64,000 nucleotides of DNA from CBDEGK01 sp965237855 (GTDB lineage Bacteria; Pseudomonadota; Gammaproteobacteria; Pseudomonadales; Halieaceae), in contig CBDEGK010000002.1 in the NCBI GenBank assembly GCA_965237855.1, forward strand, positions 248,001 to 312,000, written 5' to 3'. A program made the position numbers and the translations under genes. The notes under the pieces are model-generated. The model had not been told where the DNA came from. It saw only the letters and a program-made list of their open reading frames with translations, and searched no databases. This document shows positions 26,597 to 34,344 of this stretch, in pieces (the stretch's first letter is position 1; each line of letters starts with the position of its first letter).

Positions 26597-28148
26597 ATGT
26601 ATAATCCACTCATGACGAGTCCTGTATTACCCAATGACTACGATGCACTACGAACGCTGTGTGAAACACAGCAGTCCCAGCTATCCCATCAGCAAGACTT
26701 TATCCGGAACTTACTGGAACAGATTCGCCTGTCGCGTCACCAGCACTTCGGTGCGCGTAGTGAGAAGTTCAACATTGATCAGTTATCACTGTTAGCCGGT
26801 GATATTAGCCTTCCAGAGGCCGAGGCTGTTAGCGGCACCTCCCAGGAGGACGCTGATGCCGATGATTCAATGATTGTGCCGGCCCATAGAAGAACCCGAG
26901 GCCGTCGTAAGCCTTTGCCGCCCGAATTACCCCGAATCAACATCGTGCATACCCTGGAAGGCGAGGCCTGCCAGTGCAAGCAGTGCCAAAGCACCCTGAC
27001 GGTCATCAGCGAACGCAGCTGTGAACAACTGGATATCATTCCCGCGCAAATCCAGGTGCTGCGTCACATCAAGACGGTCTACGGTTGCCCGCAGTGCGAA
27101 GGGCAGATCAAGACCGCACCGATGCCACCGCAGCTGTTGCCCAAGACGATGGCATCGCCCGGCACACTGGCGCATATCGTCACGGCCAAGTACGTGGATA
27201 GCTTGCCCCTGTACCGGCAAGAGACACAGCTACGGCGCAGTGGCATCGATTTACCGCGCTCTACCATGGCCCAGTGGATGATTAAGGCGGGGATGGCAAT
27301 CCAGCCGCTAATTAATTTGCTAGGCGAACGAATGCTGGCTGGCCATTACATTGGCATGGACGAGACCACCATCCAGGTGCTCAAGGAACTGGGGCGCAAG
27401 GCGCAAAGTAAGTCGTATTTGTGGGTACGCCAGGGCGGGCCGCCAAAACACCCGATGGTGCTATGACTATGATCCCAGCCGCAGCCAGGCCGTACCTGTG
27501 CGACTGCTAGAGGGCTTCGCGGGGTATCTACAGACCGATGGCTATGAAGGCTACGCGAAAGTGTGTGCAGGCTCCGCCATCACACGGCTGGGGTGTATGG
27601 CCCATGCCCGGCGCAAGTTCGATGAGGCGTTAAAGTCGCAGTTGAAGCCTGATCCTGCATCACTGCCAGGTGTTGCCTTGAAGAAGATCAGGGCTTTGTA
27701 CCGCATCGAGCGCGAAGCCGCTGATCTGAGTGTTGACGAACGCAGAGACAAGCGACAGAAGGAGGCCCTTCCCCTGCTGGACGACCTGCGCCAATGGCTG
27801 GATGAGCATCTGCCACTGGTGCCAAAACAATCGGCCCTGGGCAAGGCGTTGAACTACATGCATAAGCAATGGCCTGGTCTGATCGTGTATGTTGAGCATG
27901 GTGACCTGCGGATCGACAACAACCTGATAGAGAACGCGATACGTCCCTTCGTGGTGGGGCGAAAGAATTACCTATTCTGTGACAGTGTGGCCGGAGCGAA
28001 TGCCACGGCGAATCTGTACAGTTTGATTGAAACGGCCAAGGCGAATAATATTGAACCGTACCGCTACTTGCGGCACATATTTACAGAACTACCAAAGGCA
28101 ACGTGCCTTGAGGAAATTGAAGCGCTGCTTCCGCATCATATGGAGTAG
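26597..28148 (+). pseudogene. tnpC: IS66 transposase TnpC, frameshifted
   Basis: The DDE transposase of IS66. The first frame (start 26597 or 26612; TTG at 26570 is less likely) carries a leucine-zipper-like region, the zinc-finger part CQCKQCQSTLTV..YGCPQCEG and the first catalytic region GHYIGMDETTIQV, then stops at 27466 after KHPMVL. The next frame resumes with YDYDPSRSQAVPVRLLEGF near 27465 and carries LQTDGYEGYAKVC, the catalytic Glu in DNNLIENAIRPFVVGRKNYL and the C-terminal HIFTELPKATCLEEIEALLP. A loss of two bases (or gain of one) at about 27463-27466 (GTGCTATGAC) explains the break. Programmed frameshifting is not known for IS66, so this is probably a mutation or a sequencing error. 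Confidence 0.85.
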
Positions 28149-28161
28149 AAGTTGCGGTTAC

Positions 28162-28893
28162 AAACAGTCGGTCATCTCAAAAGAAACGAAAATTGCCTAC
28201 GCCCAAAATTTACTCTCGTCGGTCAATGTCGTGCTCTCCGGTTTACGCGGTGACACCAAACTAACTGTTTCACCGTTTCAATTAGTGGGAGAACGGACAG
28301 CAGTTCGCCAGAACAGTCCAATAACAGTCGACCAAATCCAGCTAACACAAGCGATGCAGCGACTTGAGTCAAAAAATGAAAAGCGCCTGGTTCTGCTTGC
28401 CTCCCTTTGCCGAGAGTTCGGATTACGTTTCAAGGAGGCTTCGTTATTGAACGTTCCTATCGCGCTGCAACAATCAAGAATAGACGGACGAATCAATATT
28501 ACAGCCGGTACCAAAGGCGGAAGGGGCAAACATGCGGATCGCTGGCTACCCGTCACACCACAGGGCCACGTCCTACTAAAGCGCGCATACAAAGAACTGG
28601 GAACCAATAAGAACCTGATTCCAGACAAACTCAATTATATCCAGTGGCGCAACCATGCCTACAGTCAATGGCGCCAAGCAACCCAAAACACCGATATTCG
28701 GGGTTTTCACGACCTCCGTGCCGCCTACGCTTGTGACCGGTATCAGCGGATCACCGGGAAAGCAGCCCCCGTGGTGAATGGTGGCAGAACGGCAGATAGA
28801 TCACTGGATCACCAGGCGCGCGATATCATTGCCCTGGAACTGGGGCATTCCAGGCGGAATATTTTGACGTCGTACATCGGCTCGTCCAGATAG
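28162..28893 (+). pseudogene. Second integrase, C-terminal catalytic fragment (split by IS66)
   Basis: From the second copy of AAACAGTC the reading frame runs QSVISKETKIAYAQNLLSSV to the stop at 28893 (about 241 codons). Tyrosine-recombinase catalytic signs: R in REFGLRFKEASLL, the strand pair GRINITAGTKGGRGK, H-x-x-R in FHDLRAAYACDRY, then ELGHSRRNILTSYIGSSR with the probable nucleophile Tyr close to the C-terminus. Matches the Integrase_1 group often found in integrative elements. No start codon or ribosome site of its own after the IS. Confidence 0.85.
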
Positions 28894-28894
28894 C

Positions 28895-29248
28895 ATGCGT
28901 CCCGCGAACACTCAGCAAGCCGAGCACCACATGAGGCAGCTGCTGGGTGGCAAAATCACCGGGCGACGCGGTACACGGGTCAAAGAGCATACCCAGCGGG
29001 CATGCCGCATAGCCAACAGCCTGTATAGGCAATTTCAGGTGGGACCGCGCCAATACCGTCTACACCACCTGCGGTGGTATCTCGACACAGAGACAAAAGA
29101 ACTGGCACCCGCGACACGGTACCGCCATTGGTTGTCCGTTCAGACTATTGTGGTGGCGCTACACCGTGAGCAAGACTGGTTGAGCTACCTCCAAGGACCC
29201 TGGGTCAGGCCGACCCCGACCCCCGATCCAGAAATCCGGGCCAATTGA
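28895..29248 (+). CDS. Small protein resembling an isolated integrase core-binding domain
   Basis: 117 residues, starting 1 bp after the stop of the split integrase and so probably its operon partner. I do not recognise a named family. The central part (HLRWYLDTETKELAPATRYR, then LSVQTIVVALHRE) aligns by eye with the core-binding region of the neighbouring integrase (EHIESYGKQLKQ..SKETKIAYAQNLLSSVNVVL): helix, short basic linker, long amphipathic helix. There is no catalytic domain. A role as an accessory DNA-binding subunit of the recombinase is inference; a decayed duplicate is the alternative. Confidence 0.55.
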   Translation: MRPANTQQAEHHMRQLLGGKITGRRGTRVKEHTQRACRIANSLYRQFQVGPRQYRLHHLRWYLDTETKELAPATRYRHWLSVQTIVVALHREQDWLSYLQGPWVRPTPTPDPEIRAN

Positions 29249-29457
29249 CGCCCAAGCCGGACTAGACACGAGGTAGTAATCTATTCGGCCAGATGGCGGC
29301 GGAATTACCGATTACCGGGTAATCATTCTAGCGCCTGTTTCTATAACACACGACAACGGGCTTCCTTCGGCTGTATTGTTGGCGCGACACTGGCGATAGT
29401 TACTGAGGGTATTGACTGATCAATAACACGCGTAGCCCCTACCATCGGCACGAGCGC
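29249..29457. other. Gene-free spacer with two dyads
   Basis: No coding frame seen. GATTACC-G-GGTAATC (29310-29324) is a perfect 7-1-7 dyad, the layout of a tyrosine-recombinase crossover or repressor site; ATTGA-CTGA-TCAAT (29411-29424) is a second, weaker one. The function of both is unknown. Confidence 0.4.
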
Positions 29458-29613
29458 GGGTTCCGTCGCAAACTTTGGTTTTAGTGAACTAATAGTGCTC
29501 CTCAGGCGCACCTATCCTGTAGCAGCCAATTCGTAAAACTGCGCCCATGCCGGCAACGAACTCTTGTTTTGGCCCTTCTTTAGCATCCGCCAAAGCTCAA
29601 TCCCTGCCAAGGT
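29458..29613 (-). mobile_element. IS6-family remnant (terminal repeat and transposase C-terminus)
   Basis: On the minus strand the 33 residues TLAGIELWRMLKKGQNKSSL, PAWAQFYELAATG and a stop (29613-29512) look like the end of an IS6-family transposase (T-L-x-G-I-E-x-x-x-M-x-K-K-G-Q motif). About 50 bp beyond the stop lies GGTTCCGTCGCAAACTTTGG (29459-29478), which resembles an IS6 terminal inverted repeat. The left part of the gene is missing because the Tn3-family transposon begins exactly at 29614. Confidence 0.55.
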
Positions 29614-29654
29614 GGGCCCAGTGCCCACGAAGCTGTGCAAATCGGCCAGATTTT
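29614..29654 (+). repeat. Tn3 left inverted repeat (41 bp)
   Basis: Starts GGGCCCAGTGCCCACGAAGC and ends GGCCAGATTTT; identical to the reverse complement of 33363-33403. The resolvase stop codon lies 4 bp inside it. Confidence 0.95.
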
Positions 29655-29657
29655 AGG

Positions 29658-30218
29658 TCAGTCAGCCCTCTGACTGTTCTTTACCCGATCAATGGTGGCG
29701 ACGCCGACATTAAAATGGCGAGCGATACCGCGAATGCTGACGCCTTCTTCGAGCATGCGTATGACTTCCCCACGCTGATAATCAGTGAGCTTGTGCTTGC
29801 GGCCAAATTTCACACCACGTTCTTTCGCAGCCGCGCGACCTTCCTCGGTCCGGCCGCGAATAAGGCTGCGTTCAAGCTCAGAAAGTCCTTTAAAAACAGT
29901 TACTAAGAACTGCCCAGTCGTAGCTGTCGTATCCGCCCACAATTCTCCCAGAGAGCGGATTTCGATACCCCGCTCATCCAATGTCCGGGTGATCTCGAGT
30001 AAATCATGCGTGGTGCGCACCAATCGATCAAGGCCGGTAATCACCAGCGTGTCACCCTTCAGAATCTCATTCAATAGCCTGGCGAGCTGTGGACGCTTGC
30101 GCTCAGCGCCCGCCAATTTCTCTTGAAAGATCTTCTCGCAGCCCGCTTTCAGAAGCTGATCTCGCTGGCTCGTAAGGCTCTGTCCGGTGTTTGAGGCCCA
30201 GCAATAGCCGATTAACAT
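29658..30218 (-). CDS. tnpR: Tn3-family resolvase (serine recombinase) with altered catalytic Arg
   Basis: 186 residues. The N-terminal catalytic domain (LIGYCWASNTGQSLTSQRDQL, GLDRLVRTTHDLLE, FKGLSELERSLIRGRTEEG) and C-terminal helix-turn-helix (EGVSIRGIARHFNVGVATID) mark it as a Tn3-type resolvase that separates cointegrates at res. The start is the ATG at 30218 with GAGGAG 8 bases upstream; a TTG two codons before is less likely. The usual Y-x-R-V-S motif reads Y-C-W-A-S: the nucleophile Ser is kept but the Arg two residues before it is Trp (TGG; CGG would be Arg). That Arg is catalytic in gamma-delta resolvase, so activity may be lost. Confidence 0.9.
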   Translation of the reverse strand: MLIGYCWASNTGQSLTSQRDQLLKAGCEKIFQEKLAGAERKRPQLARLLNEILKGDTLVITGLDRLVRTTHDLLEITRTLDERGIEIRSLGELWADTTATTGQFLVTVFKGLSELERSLIRGRTEEGRAAAKERGVKFGRKHKLTDYQRGEVIRMLEEGVSIRGIARHFNVGVATIDRVKNSQRAD

Positions 30219-30248
30219 GTGCAATTCTCCTCTTTTAGTTGGTAGTCT

Positions 30249-30268
30249 CGGAATATATATTCGGAACA
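30249..30268. promoter_or_regulatory. AT-rich dyad before tnpR, candidate res subsite
   Basis: CGGAATATATATTCGGAACA, with a symmetrical core CGAATATATATTCG-like, lies 31 bp upstream of tnpR. An 18/20 identical copy lies upstream of tnpA at 33304-33323. Resolvases bind AT-centred dyads; this is the natural candidate for binding and autoregulation. Confidence 0.5.
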
Positions 30269-30343
30269 GATAGGCAACTGAGTCCTCTTCGCCAAAAATA
30301 GGGCCTGAAGCTCATACAACACAAAACACCTCACCGTGGAAGC

Positions 30344-33280
30344 TCAAGCCGCCAGCGGCATCTCATCCAGCGGTATTCGACGCTCCATATCGAGATCGAA
30401 TACGCCATAGGGATTGAAATGACTGTGCGGTAACGGTGACAGTGCGCGCATATCACGTTCGGTCATGCGATTCATCCATCCCGGTTCACGAAGCACCTGC
30501 TGGATCATTAAGGTATTTATATAGACAAGGCTGACCTGTAGCAGGTGAAGAGCAAGCGCCGAGACCTCCTGATCTTCCAGATTATTGGTCGCCATCTCTC
30601 CACTCTTGCCAAAGTAGATGAAGCTATTGACGCCATTCCAGCGTTCAACCACATTCAACCCCGTGTTGACCTCCCGGCGTAGTTCTTCTGACGCCAGATA
30701 ATTGCACAGGAAAATAGTTTTCACTGCTCTGCCCAGTTCAATAAGCGCTGCGTAGGTTGGGTGTTGCACGTTGCTGCGGGTGAAACGGCGCAGGATAGCG
30801 TCAGCCTCGGCAGTGCGTGTTCGCAAGGCCGTGGTAAACTTGACCAGTTCATCGTACTGCTGAGCAATCAACTCCCAGTTAATTGCCTTGCTGGTGAAGA
30901 TGGGTTCCAGGTTCGGATAACGCTCTTTAGCCCCGGTATCCGGCTGTGCCAACTTGAGCTTGTTGATGCCCTTGAACCGCGGCATCAGCGTAAAACCCAG
31001 AAGGTGACAGAAGGCGAAAGCAACGACACTCTGCCCATGGCTGTCCACATACTGGCGCTCTACTTCCATCTCCGTGCAGTGGTGCAGAACACCTTCAATC
31101 ATTGATGCCACTTCAGAGGATGAGCACCGCTTGAGCTGGGAATAAATGCAGACCGCGTTTATATCCACATGCCAATAGATCATGACACCACGGCCACCAT
31201 AGCGGACATGCCACTCGGTCATGAGATTCTGATCCCAGGCGCTGAACTGGGTGGAGTCGGATGCGCAGGCGGTTGTCCCCTCACCCCAGATGTGTGGCAG
31301 GCGCGCCTGCAAAGTCGCATTCACCACACGCCTGATAGCATCGCGCAGACTGTCCTTGTGAATATAACGGCGACGTGTATGCAAGAGCTCTTTGTAACTA
31401 ACCCCATGCGGTCCGCTGGCAAGGCACTTTAATCCCGCATTGGTGCCCAGCCCATAAAGTGAAAGTAGCAGACGGCGTAATACCTCATCGGGAGGGGTGG
31501 CTTCCCGCGATGCGGCAGTAGCAAACGCTTTTGTGAACCCCGCCCTAAAATCAGTCTCTTTGAGTGCATCGAGTAAGCTGGTTGCAGGCCACCTCTGGTT
31601 AAGCTCCCGCTTTAACGCGTCCAGATTTGGCGGATCAGGCAGTGCTTTCAGTGGGGTAACGGAGATAGTTGGTTTATTACGCTTTTGTTTAATCGCCACT
31701 TCGCCGTTTCGTGGCAAATTCTCATTGAGGTGACTGAGCGACTCCGCCATTTTCCCCTTCATGTCGGCGATGAACGTCTCAGCATCGGGCGGCAAATTGA
31801 GTGCCTCGTAATAACTCTGACGATTGATATCAAAGTCAGTCGGCAGGTCGTCATCGGGATTGCAAAAGTGCTTGGCGCCGACCACCCAGACTTCCTTGCA
31901 TCGGAGCTTTTCACGCAGTTCCTGCAGTACACAGATCTCATAATTGATCCGATTGATTCGCTCGGCTCCACTGGACGACTTTTCGATGACAATGTCTCGC
32001 CATTTCTGGCGGACTACGCCCTCGACCGGGATATCGTCAAGGGCAAAGTACCGGTCCCGACGATCCTGGTGCGTCTTGATAACGTCTATTGCATCCAGGA
32101 TCGGGCGCCACGCCTCATTATTGCAGCGGAACTCCAATGCCTCGAGAATACGCGGCAGCATGCGACGATAATGCTGTGCATAGGACGCGCGAACTTTCTT
32201 GTGTATCTTGTTGATGTATGCCGGGCCATTTGAACGATGTTCTTTCACCAGTTGTTCGATCATTTGTTCATTAACGACGGGAAACACGACATCACGGACG
32301 GCGCCATCAGGATTCTCCAACACGACTTCAGCAATGCGGAACAGCAGCGTCGTCTTGCTCTGCACCTTGAAAAAGCTGCCGACCAACTCTGAGACGATTT
32401 TGCGCTCAGCTCGCACCGAGATTTTGTGGATCACCTGGATGAGCAATTCAACAAGCTTGTCAGTGATTTCACCCTCACGCGGCACGCAATAAAAGACCAA
32501 CAGCGGATAGCGTATCTTTGCAGGGTGGCGGCGAAGCTCCCAGGCATTTTCTGTCCGTGCCCGCTGGCGGTAGCGTTCGGTCAACTTGGGGTTGATGCCC
32601 TGCAAAATATCGGCGGGAAGGTCGAGACTGCGTAGCCTCTCGAGTCGGTCGACAGCCCGCAGTACACTGTCCAGGCTGACGGGGCCCATATCGGCACAAA
32701 TTCGGGAAAATTCGGAAACGTCATCCTTTTCCACAAGAAGACCGTCAAGTTGCGCGAGCGCATCTTTGCTCAACTGACTGTGGATCCTTTGGAAAAGCAG
32801 ACCATCAAATGTACGCTCGGCCGAACTGACCATCCGTTCCAGGCGGTAATCACCCGGCCGCTCGAGGTGGTTGTGTAGCATCCATTCTGTAATCAGTTCA
32901 TCCAGATGTGATGGCGCCGGAGCTTCTGGAAAGACGCTGTCAATCAACCAGGTGCGGAAACGGATTGCCACTTGTTTATCAAATGGCCGAATCCCCAGGT
33001 ATGTTAAAATCTCACGGCGATGTCGGCTCCCCGTTCGGTTTTGGCAGGCATAATCATCAAGGTCAGTGACGGATGCCTCGACCTGGAAGGCCAGGTACTC
33101 CAGTACCACAGACGTGATTTCGTCGATTCGTTTGGGAAACCGGGCGTACAGCTGATAATGTCTTAGCAGCACAGCCAGAGCCAATCGACTCTGCCCAGTT
33201 TTGCCCTTGAGGAGGGTGTAATCGTCATCATAGAGTGTCCAGTGCTCGCTCAGTTCGGTCTCGGTCCATACTTGCTTCAT
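30344..33280 (-). CDS. tnpA: Tn3-family transposase TnpA
   Basis: 978 residues, full family length (950-1000). The N-terminal half is the DNA-binding/DUF4158-like part (MKQVWTETELSEHWTLYDDD, RFPKRIDEITSVVLEYLAFQV). The DDE residues can be placed in CASDSTQFSAWDQN (about residue 675), YVDSHGQSVVAFAFCHLLGF (about 742) and LNVVERWNGVNSFIYFGKSG (about 880). The end (WMNRMTERDMRALSPLPHSH) is typical. It is the first gene of the transposon on the minus strand, with tnpR 125 bp downstream. No frame defects, so it should be functional. Confidence 0.96.
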   Translation of the reverse strand: MKQVWTETELSEHWTLYDDDYTLLKGKTGQSRLALAVLLRHYQLYARFPKRIDEITSVVLEYLAFQVEASVTDLDDYACQNRTGSRHRREILTYLGIRPFDKQVAIRFRTWLIDSVFPEAPAPSHLDELITEWMLHNHLERPGDYRLERMVSSAERTFDGLLFQRIHSQLSKDALAQLDGLLVEKDDVSEFSRICADMGPVSLDSVLRAVDRLERLRSLDLPADILQGINPKLTERYRQRARTENAWELRRHPAKIRYPLLVFYCVPREGEITDKLVELLIQVIHKISVRAERKIVSELVGSFFKVQSKTTLLFRIAEVVLENPDGAVRDVVFPVVNEQMIEQLVKEHRSNGPAYINKIHKKVRASYAQHYRRMLPRILEALEFRCNNEAWRPILDAIDVIKTHQDRRDRYFALDDIPVEGVVRQKWRDIVIEKSSSGAERINRINYEICVLQELREKLRCKEVWVVGAKHFCNPDDDLPTDFDINRQSYYEALNLPPDAETFIADMKGKMAESLSHLNENLPRNGEVAIKQKRNKPTISVTPLKALPDPPNLDALKRELNQRWPATSLLDALKETDFRAGFTKAFATAASREATPPDEVLRRLLLSLYGLGTNAGLKCLASGPHGVSYKELLHTRRRYIHKDSLRDAIRRVVNATLQARLPHIWGEGTTACASDSTQFSAWDQNLMTEWHVRYGGRGVMIYWHVDINAVCIYSQLKRCSSSEVASMIEGVLHHCTEMEVERQYVDSHGQSVVAFAFCHLLGFTLMPRFKGINKLKLAQPDTGAKERYPNLEPIFTSKAINWELIAQQYDELVKFTTALRTRTAEADAILRRFTRSNVQHPTYAALIELGRAVKTIFLCNYLASEELRREVNTGLNVVERWNGVNSFIYFGKSGEMATNNLEDQEVSALALHLLQVSLVYINTLMIQQVLREPGWMNRMTERDMRALSPLPHSHFNPYGVFDLDMERRIPLDEMPLAA

Positions 33281-33303
33281 TCACGATTCCCGTTTTATTA
33301 TTA

Positions 33304-33323
33304 CGGATTATATATACGGAACA
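33304..33323. promoter_or_regulatory. AT-rich dyad before tnpA, copy of the tnpR-side site
   Basis: CGGATTATATATACGGAACA, two changes from the 30249 copy, 23 bp upstream of the tnpA start. Could be a second resolvase site or the tnpA operator. Confidence 0.5.
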
Positions 33324-33362
33324 TATTGTAAATGGAATCCAACGACTAAAACAAGCACTGAC

Positions 33363-33403
33363 TGAAAATCTGGCCGATTTGCACAGCTTCGTGGGCACTG
33401 GGC
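33363..33403 (-). repeat. Tn3 right inverted repeat (41 bp)
   Basis: Plus strand starts AAAATCTGGCCGATTTGCAC and ends CACTGGGCCC; exact inverse of 29614-29654. Confidence 0.95.
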
Positions 33404-33405
33404 CC

Positions 33406-33498
33406 TGTTAAGGCGCCAACACCCCGGCCGGCCACCAGCGAGGCGGCGACCATAGAGAGTTCGTGGCGACGACGGTCGTGATCAACAATCTTGGGCAT
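33406..33498 (-). pseudogene. N-terminal stub of a TetR-family regulator cut by the Tn3 end
   Basis: From the ATG at 33498 the minus strand reads MPKIVDHDRRRHELSMVAAS followed by LVAGRG and then stops at the transposon border. M-P-x-I-V-D-H-D-x-R-R-x-x-L is a common TetR N-terminus (first helix before the helix-turn-helix). The rest of the gene is not found on the other side of the transposon. Confidence 0.6.
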
Positions 33499-33590
33499 GG
33501 CGGGACTATAGCTGCCAAATTATTATAGTACAACAGTTATATTATAAATGGGACTGAAGGGTAGTGGGCTGGGGTCGGGGGTGCGCAGGA

Positions 33591-33626
33591 AACTGTGGGT
33601 AAGTTGCTTTCTACTTATCCACAGTT
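33591..33626. other. 14-bp hairpin containing two inverted DnaA-box-like sequences
   Basis: AACTGTGGGTAAGT (33591-33604) pairs with ACTTATCCACAGTT (33613-33626), 14 bp with one G-T pair and an 8-nt loop. The right arm contains TTATCCACA (33615-33623), the consensus DnaA box; the left arm contains TTACCCACA in inverse orientation (33594-33602), one base off. An AT-rich stretch lies at 33517-33550. It is also 28 bp beyond the ppa stop, so it may serve as a terminator for ppa, though no T-run follows. Confidence 0.5.
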
Positions 33627-33653
33627 TTCAAGACTCCACTGACCCCTTTATTT

Positions 33654-34298
33654 CTAGGGGTTGGCGACGCCGTCAGTGTGCAGGTGACCGAAGTGATTCT
33701 GGTAGTCATCCATTGCTGCCTGAATGACTTCCAGCGCTTCCTCACGACCGTAGACATAATCGACCTTGATCTCGATATCCTTGCCGGGTTGCATTTTATA
33801 GGTGGAGAAATAGTGCTGCAGACGCTCGGTTTTAATTTTCGGTAGATCGGAGATGTCTTTCACGTCACCCCAAATATTGTCCCCTTCCAGCACCGCCACG
33901 ATTTTGTCGTCGGCTTCACCGTCATCGATCATCTGGATGCCGCCCACCACCCGGGCATTCAGCAGGATGTCGGCACGAGTGATATGGCGTTCAGAGAAGA
34001 TACAGATATCCAGCGGATCTCCGTCGGCGATATCCACGTCCGGGCAACGCTTGGCAACCTCTTCCGCACAATACGTACGGGGAATAAAGCCGTACAGGGC
34101 GGGCGGACTGGAAGTGGTGCGCTGGGGGCGATCGACGATCAAAAAGCCGGTGTCCTTGTCCAGTTCGTACTTGACCGTGTCGGCAGGGGTCATCTCGATA
34201 TAGCAGGTAACCACATCCTCGGCGGCGTCGGGCGCGTGCGCTCGCAGGCCGTGCCAGGGATGGCGACGCCAGCGGTTGAAATTCTGGTTGCTGTACAT
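33654..34298 (-). CDS. ppa: Family I inorganic pyrophosphatase
   Basis: Hydrolyses pyrophosphate to two phosphates, pulling biosynthetic reactions forward; cytoplasmic, Mg-dependent. 214 residues; bacterial enzymes are about 175, so there is an N-terminal extension of about 25 residues (NFNRWRRHPWHGLRAHAPDA) and a longer C-terminus. Active-site motif DIADGDPLDICIFSE (D-x-D-P-x-D), then VLEGDNIWGDVKD and KMQPGKDIEIKVDYVYGREEA. The NRWRRHPWHG start is a variant I recall from marine gammaproteobacteria (from memory, not checked). First backbone gene after the island. Confidence 0.93.
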   Translation of the reverse strand: MYSNQNFNRWRRHPWHGLRAHAPDAAEDVVTCYIEMTPADTVKYELDKDTGFLIVDRPQRTTSSPPALYGFIPRTYCAEEVAKRCPDVDIADGDPLDICIFSERHITRADILLNARVVGGIQMIDDGEADDKIVAVLEGDNIWGDVKDISDLPKIKTERLQHYFSTYKMQPGKDIEIKVDYVYGREEALEVIQAAMDDYQNHFGHLHTDGVANP

Positions 34299-34344
34299 GG
34301 AAAACCTCGGCTAAAAACTATGGATTTTGAGGCCGCGAAGTGTA

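Larger units (their letters stand above)
25808..28161 (+). mobile_element. IS66-family insertion sequence
   Basis: 2354 bp, three genes tnpA-tnpB-tnpC. Ends: GTAAGCGC at 25808 and its imperfect inverse (GTAACCGC on the minus strand) at 28154-28161, as usual for IS66. An 8-bp target duplication, AAACAGTC, lies at 25800-25807 and 28162-28169, the size known for this family. The insertion interrupts an integrase gene. tnpC carries a frameshift, so the copy may be unable to move by itself. Confidence 0.93.
29614..33403 (-). mobile_element. Tn3-family transposon (3790 bp, tnpA-tnpR only)
   Basis: Bounded by perfect 41-bp inverted repeats and carrying only transposase and resolvase, both read on the minus strand, with no passenger genes. 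The five bases outside the ends differ (AAGGT left, TGTTA right), so there is no target duplication. The left flank is a cut IS6 element and the right flank a cut TetR gene, so the transposon has taken part in a deletion or recombination after insertion. Confidence 0.92.

Noticed and set aside
28027..28170. A second integrase start upstream within IS66
   Set aside because: The open frame runs through the IS66 end in an unrelated phase; the real N-terminus lies before the insertion at 25578.
22186..33600. A right attachment site matching the tRNA-Arg 3' end
   Set aside because: No copy of the tRNA 3' end was found by eye between the island and ppa; it may be missing or lie outside.
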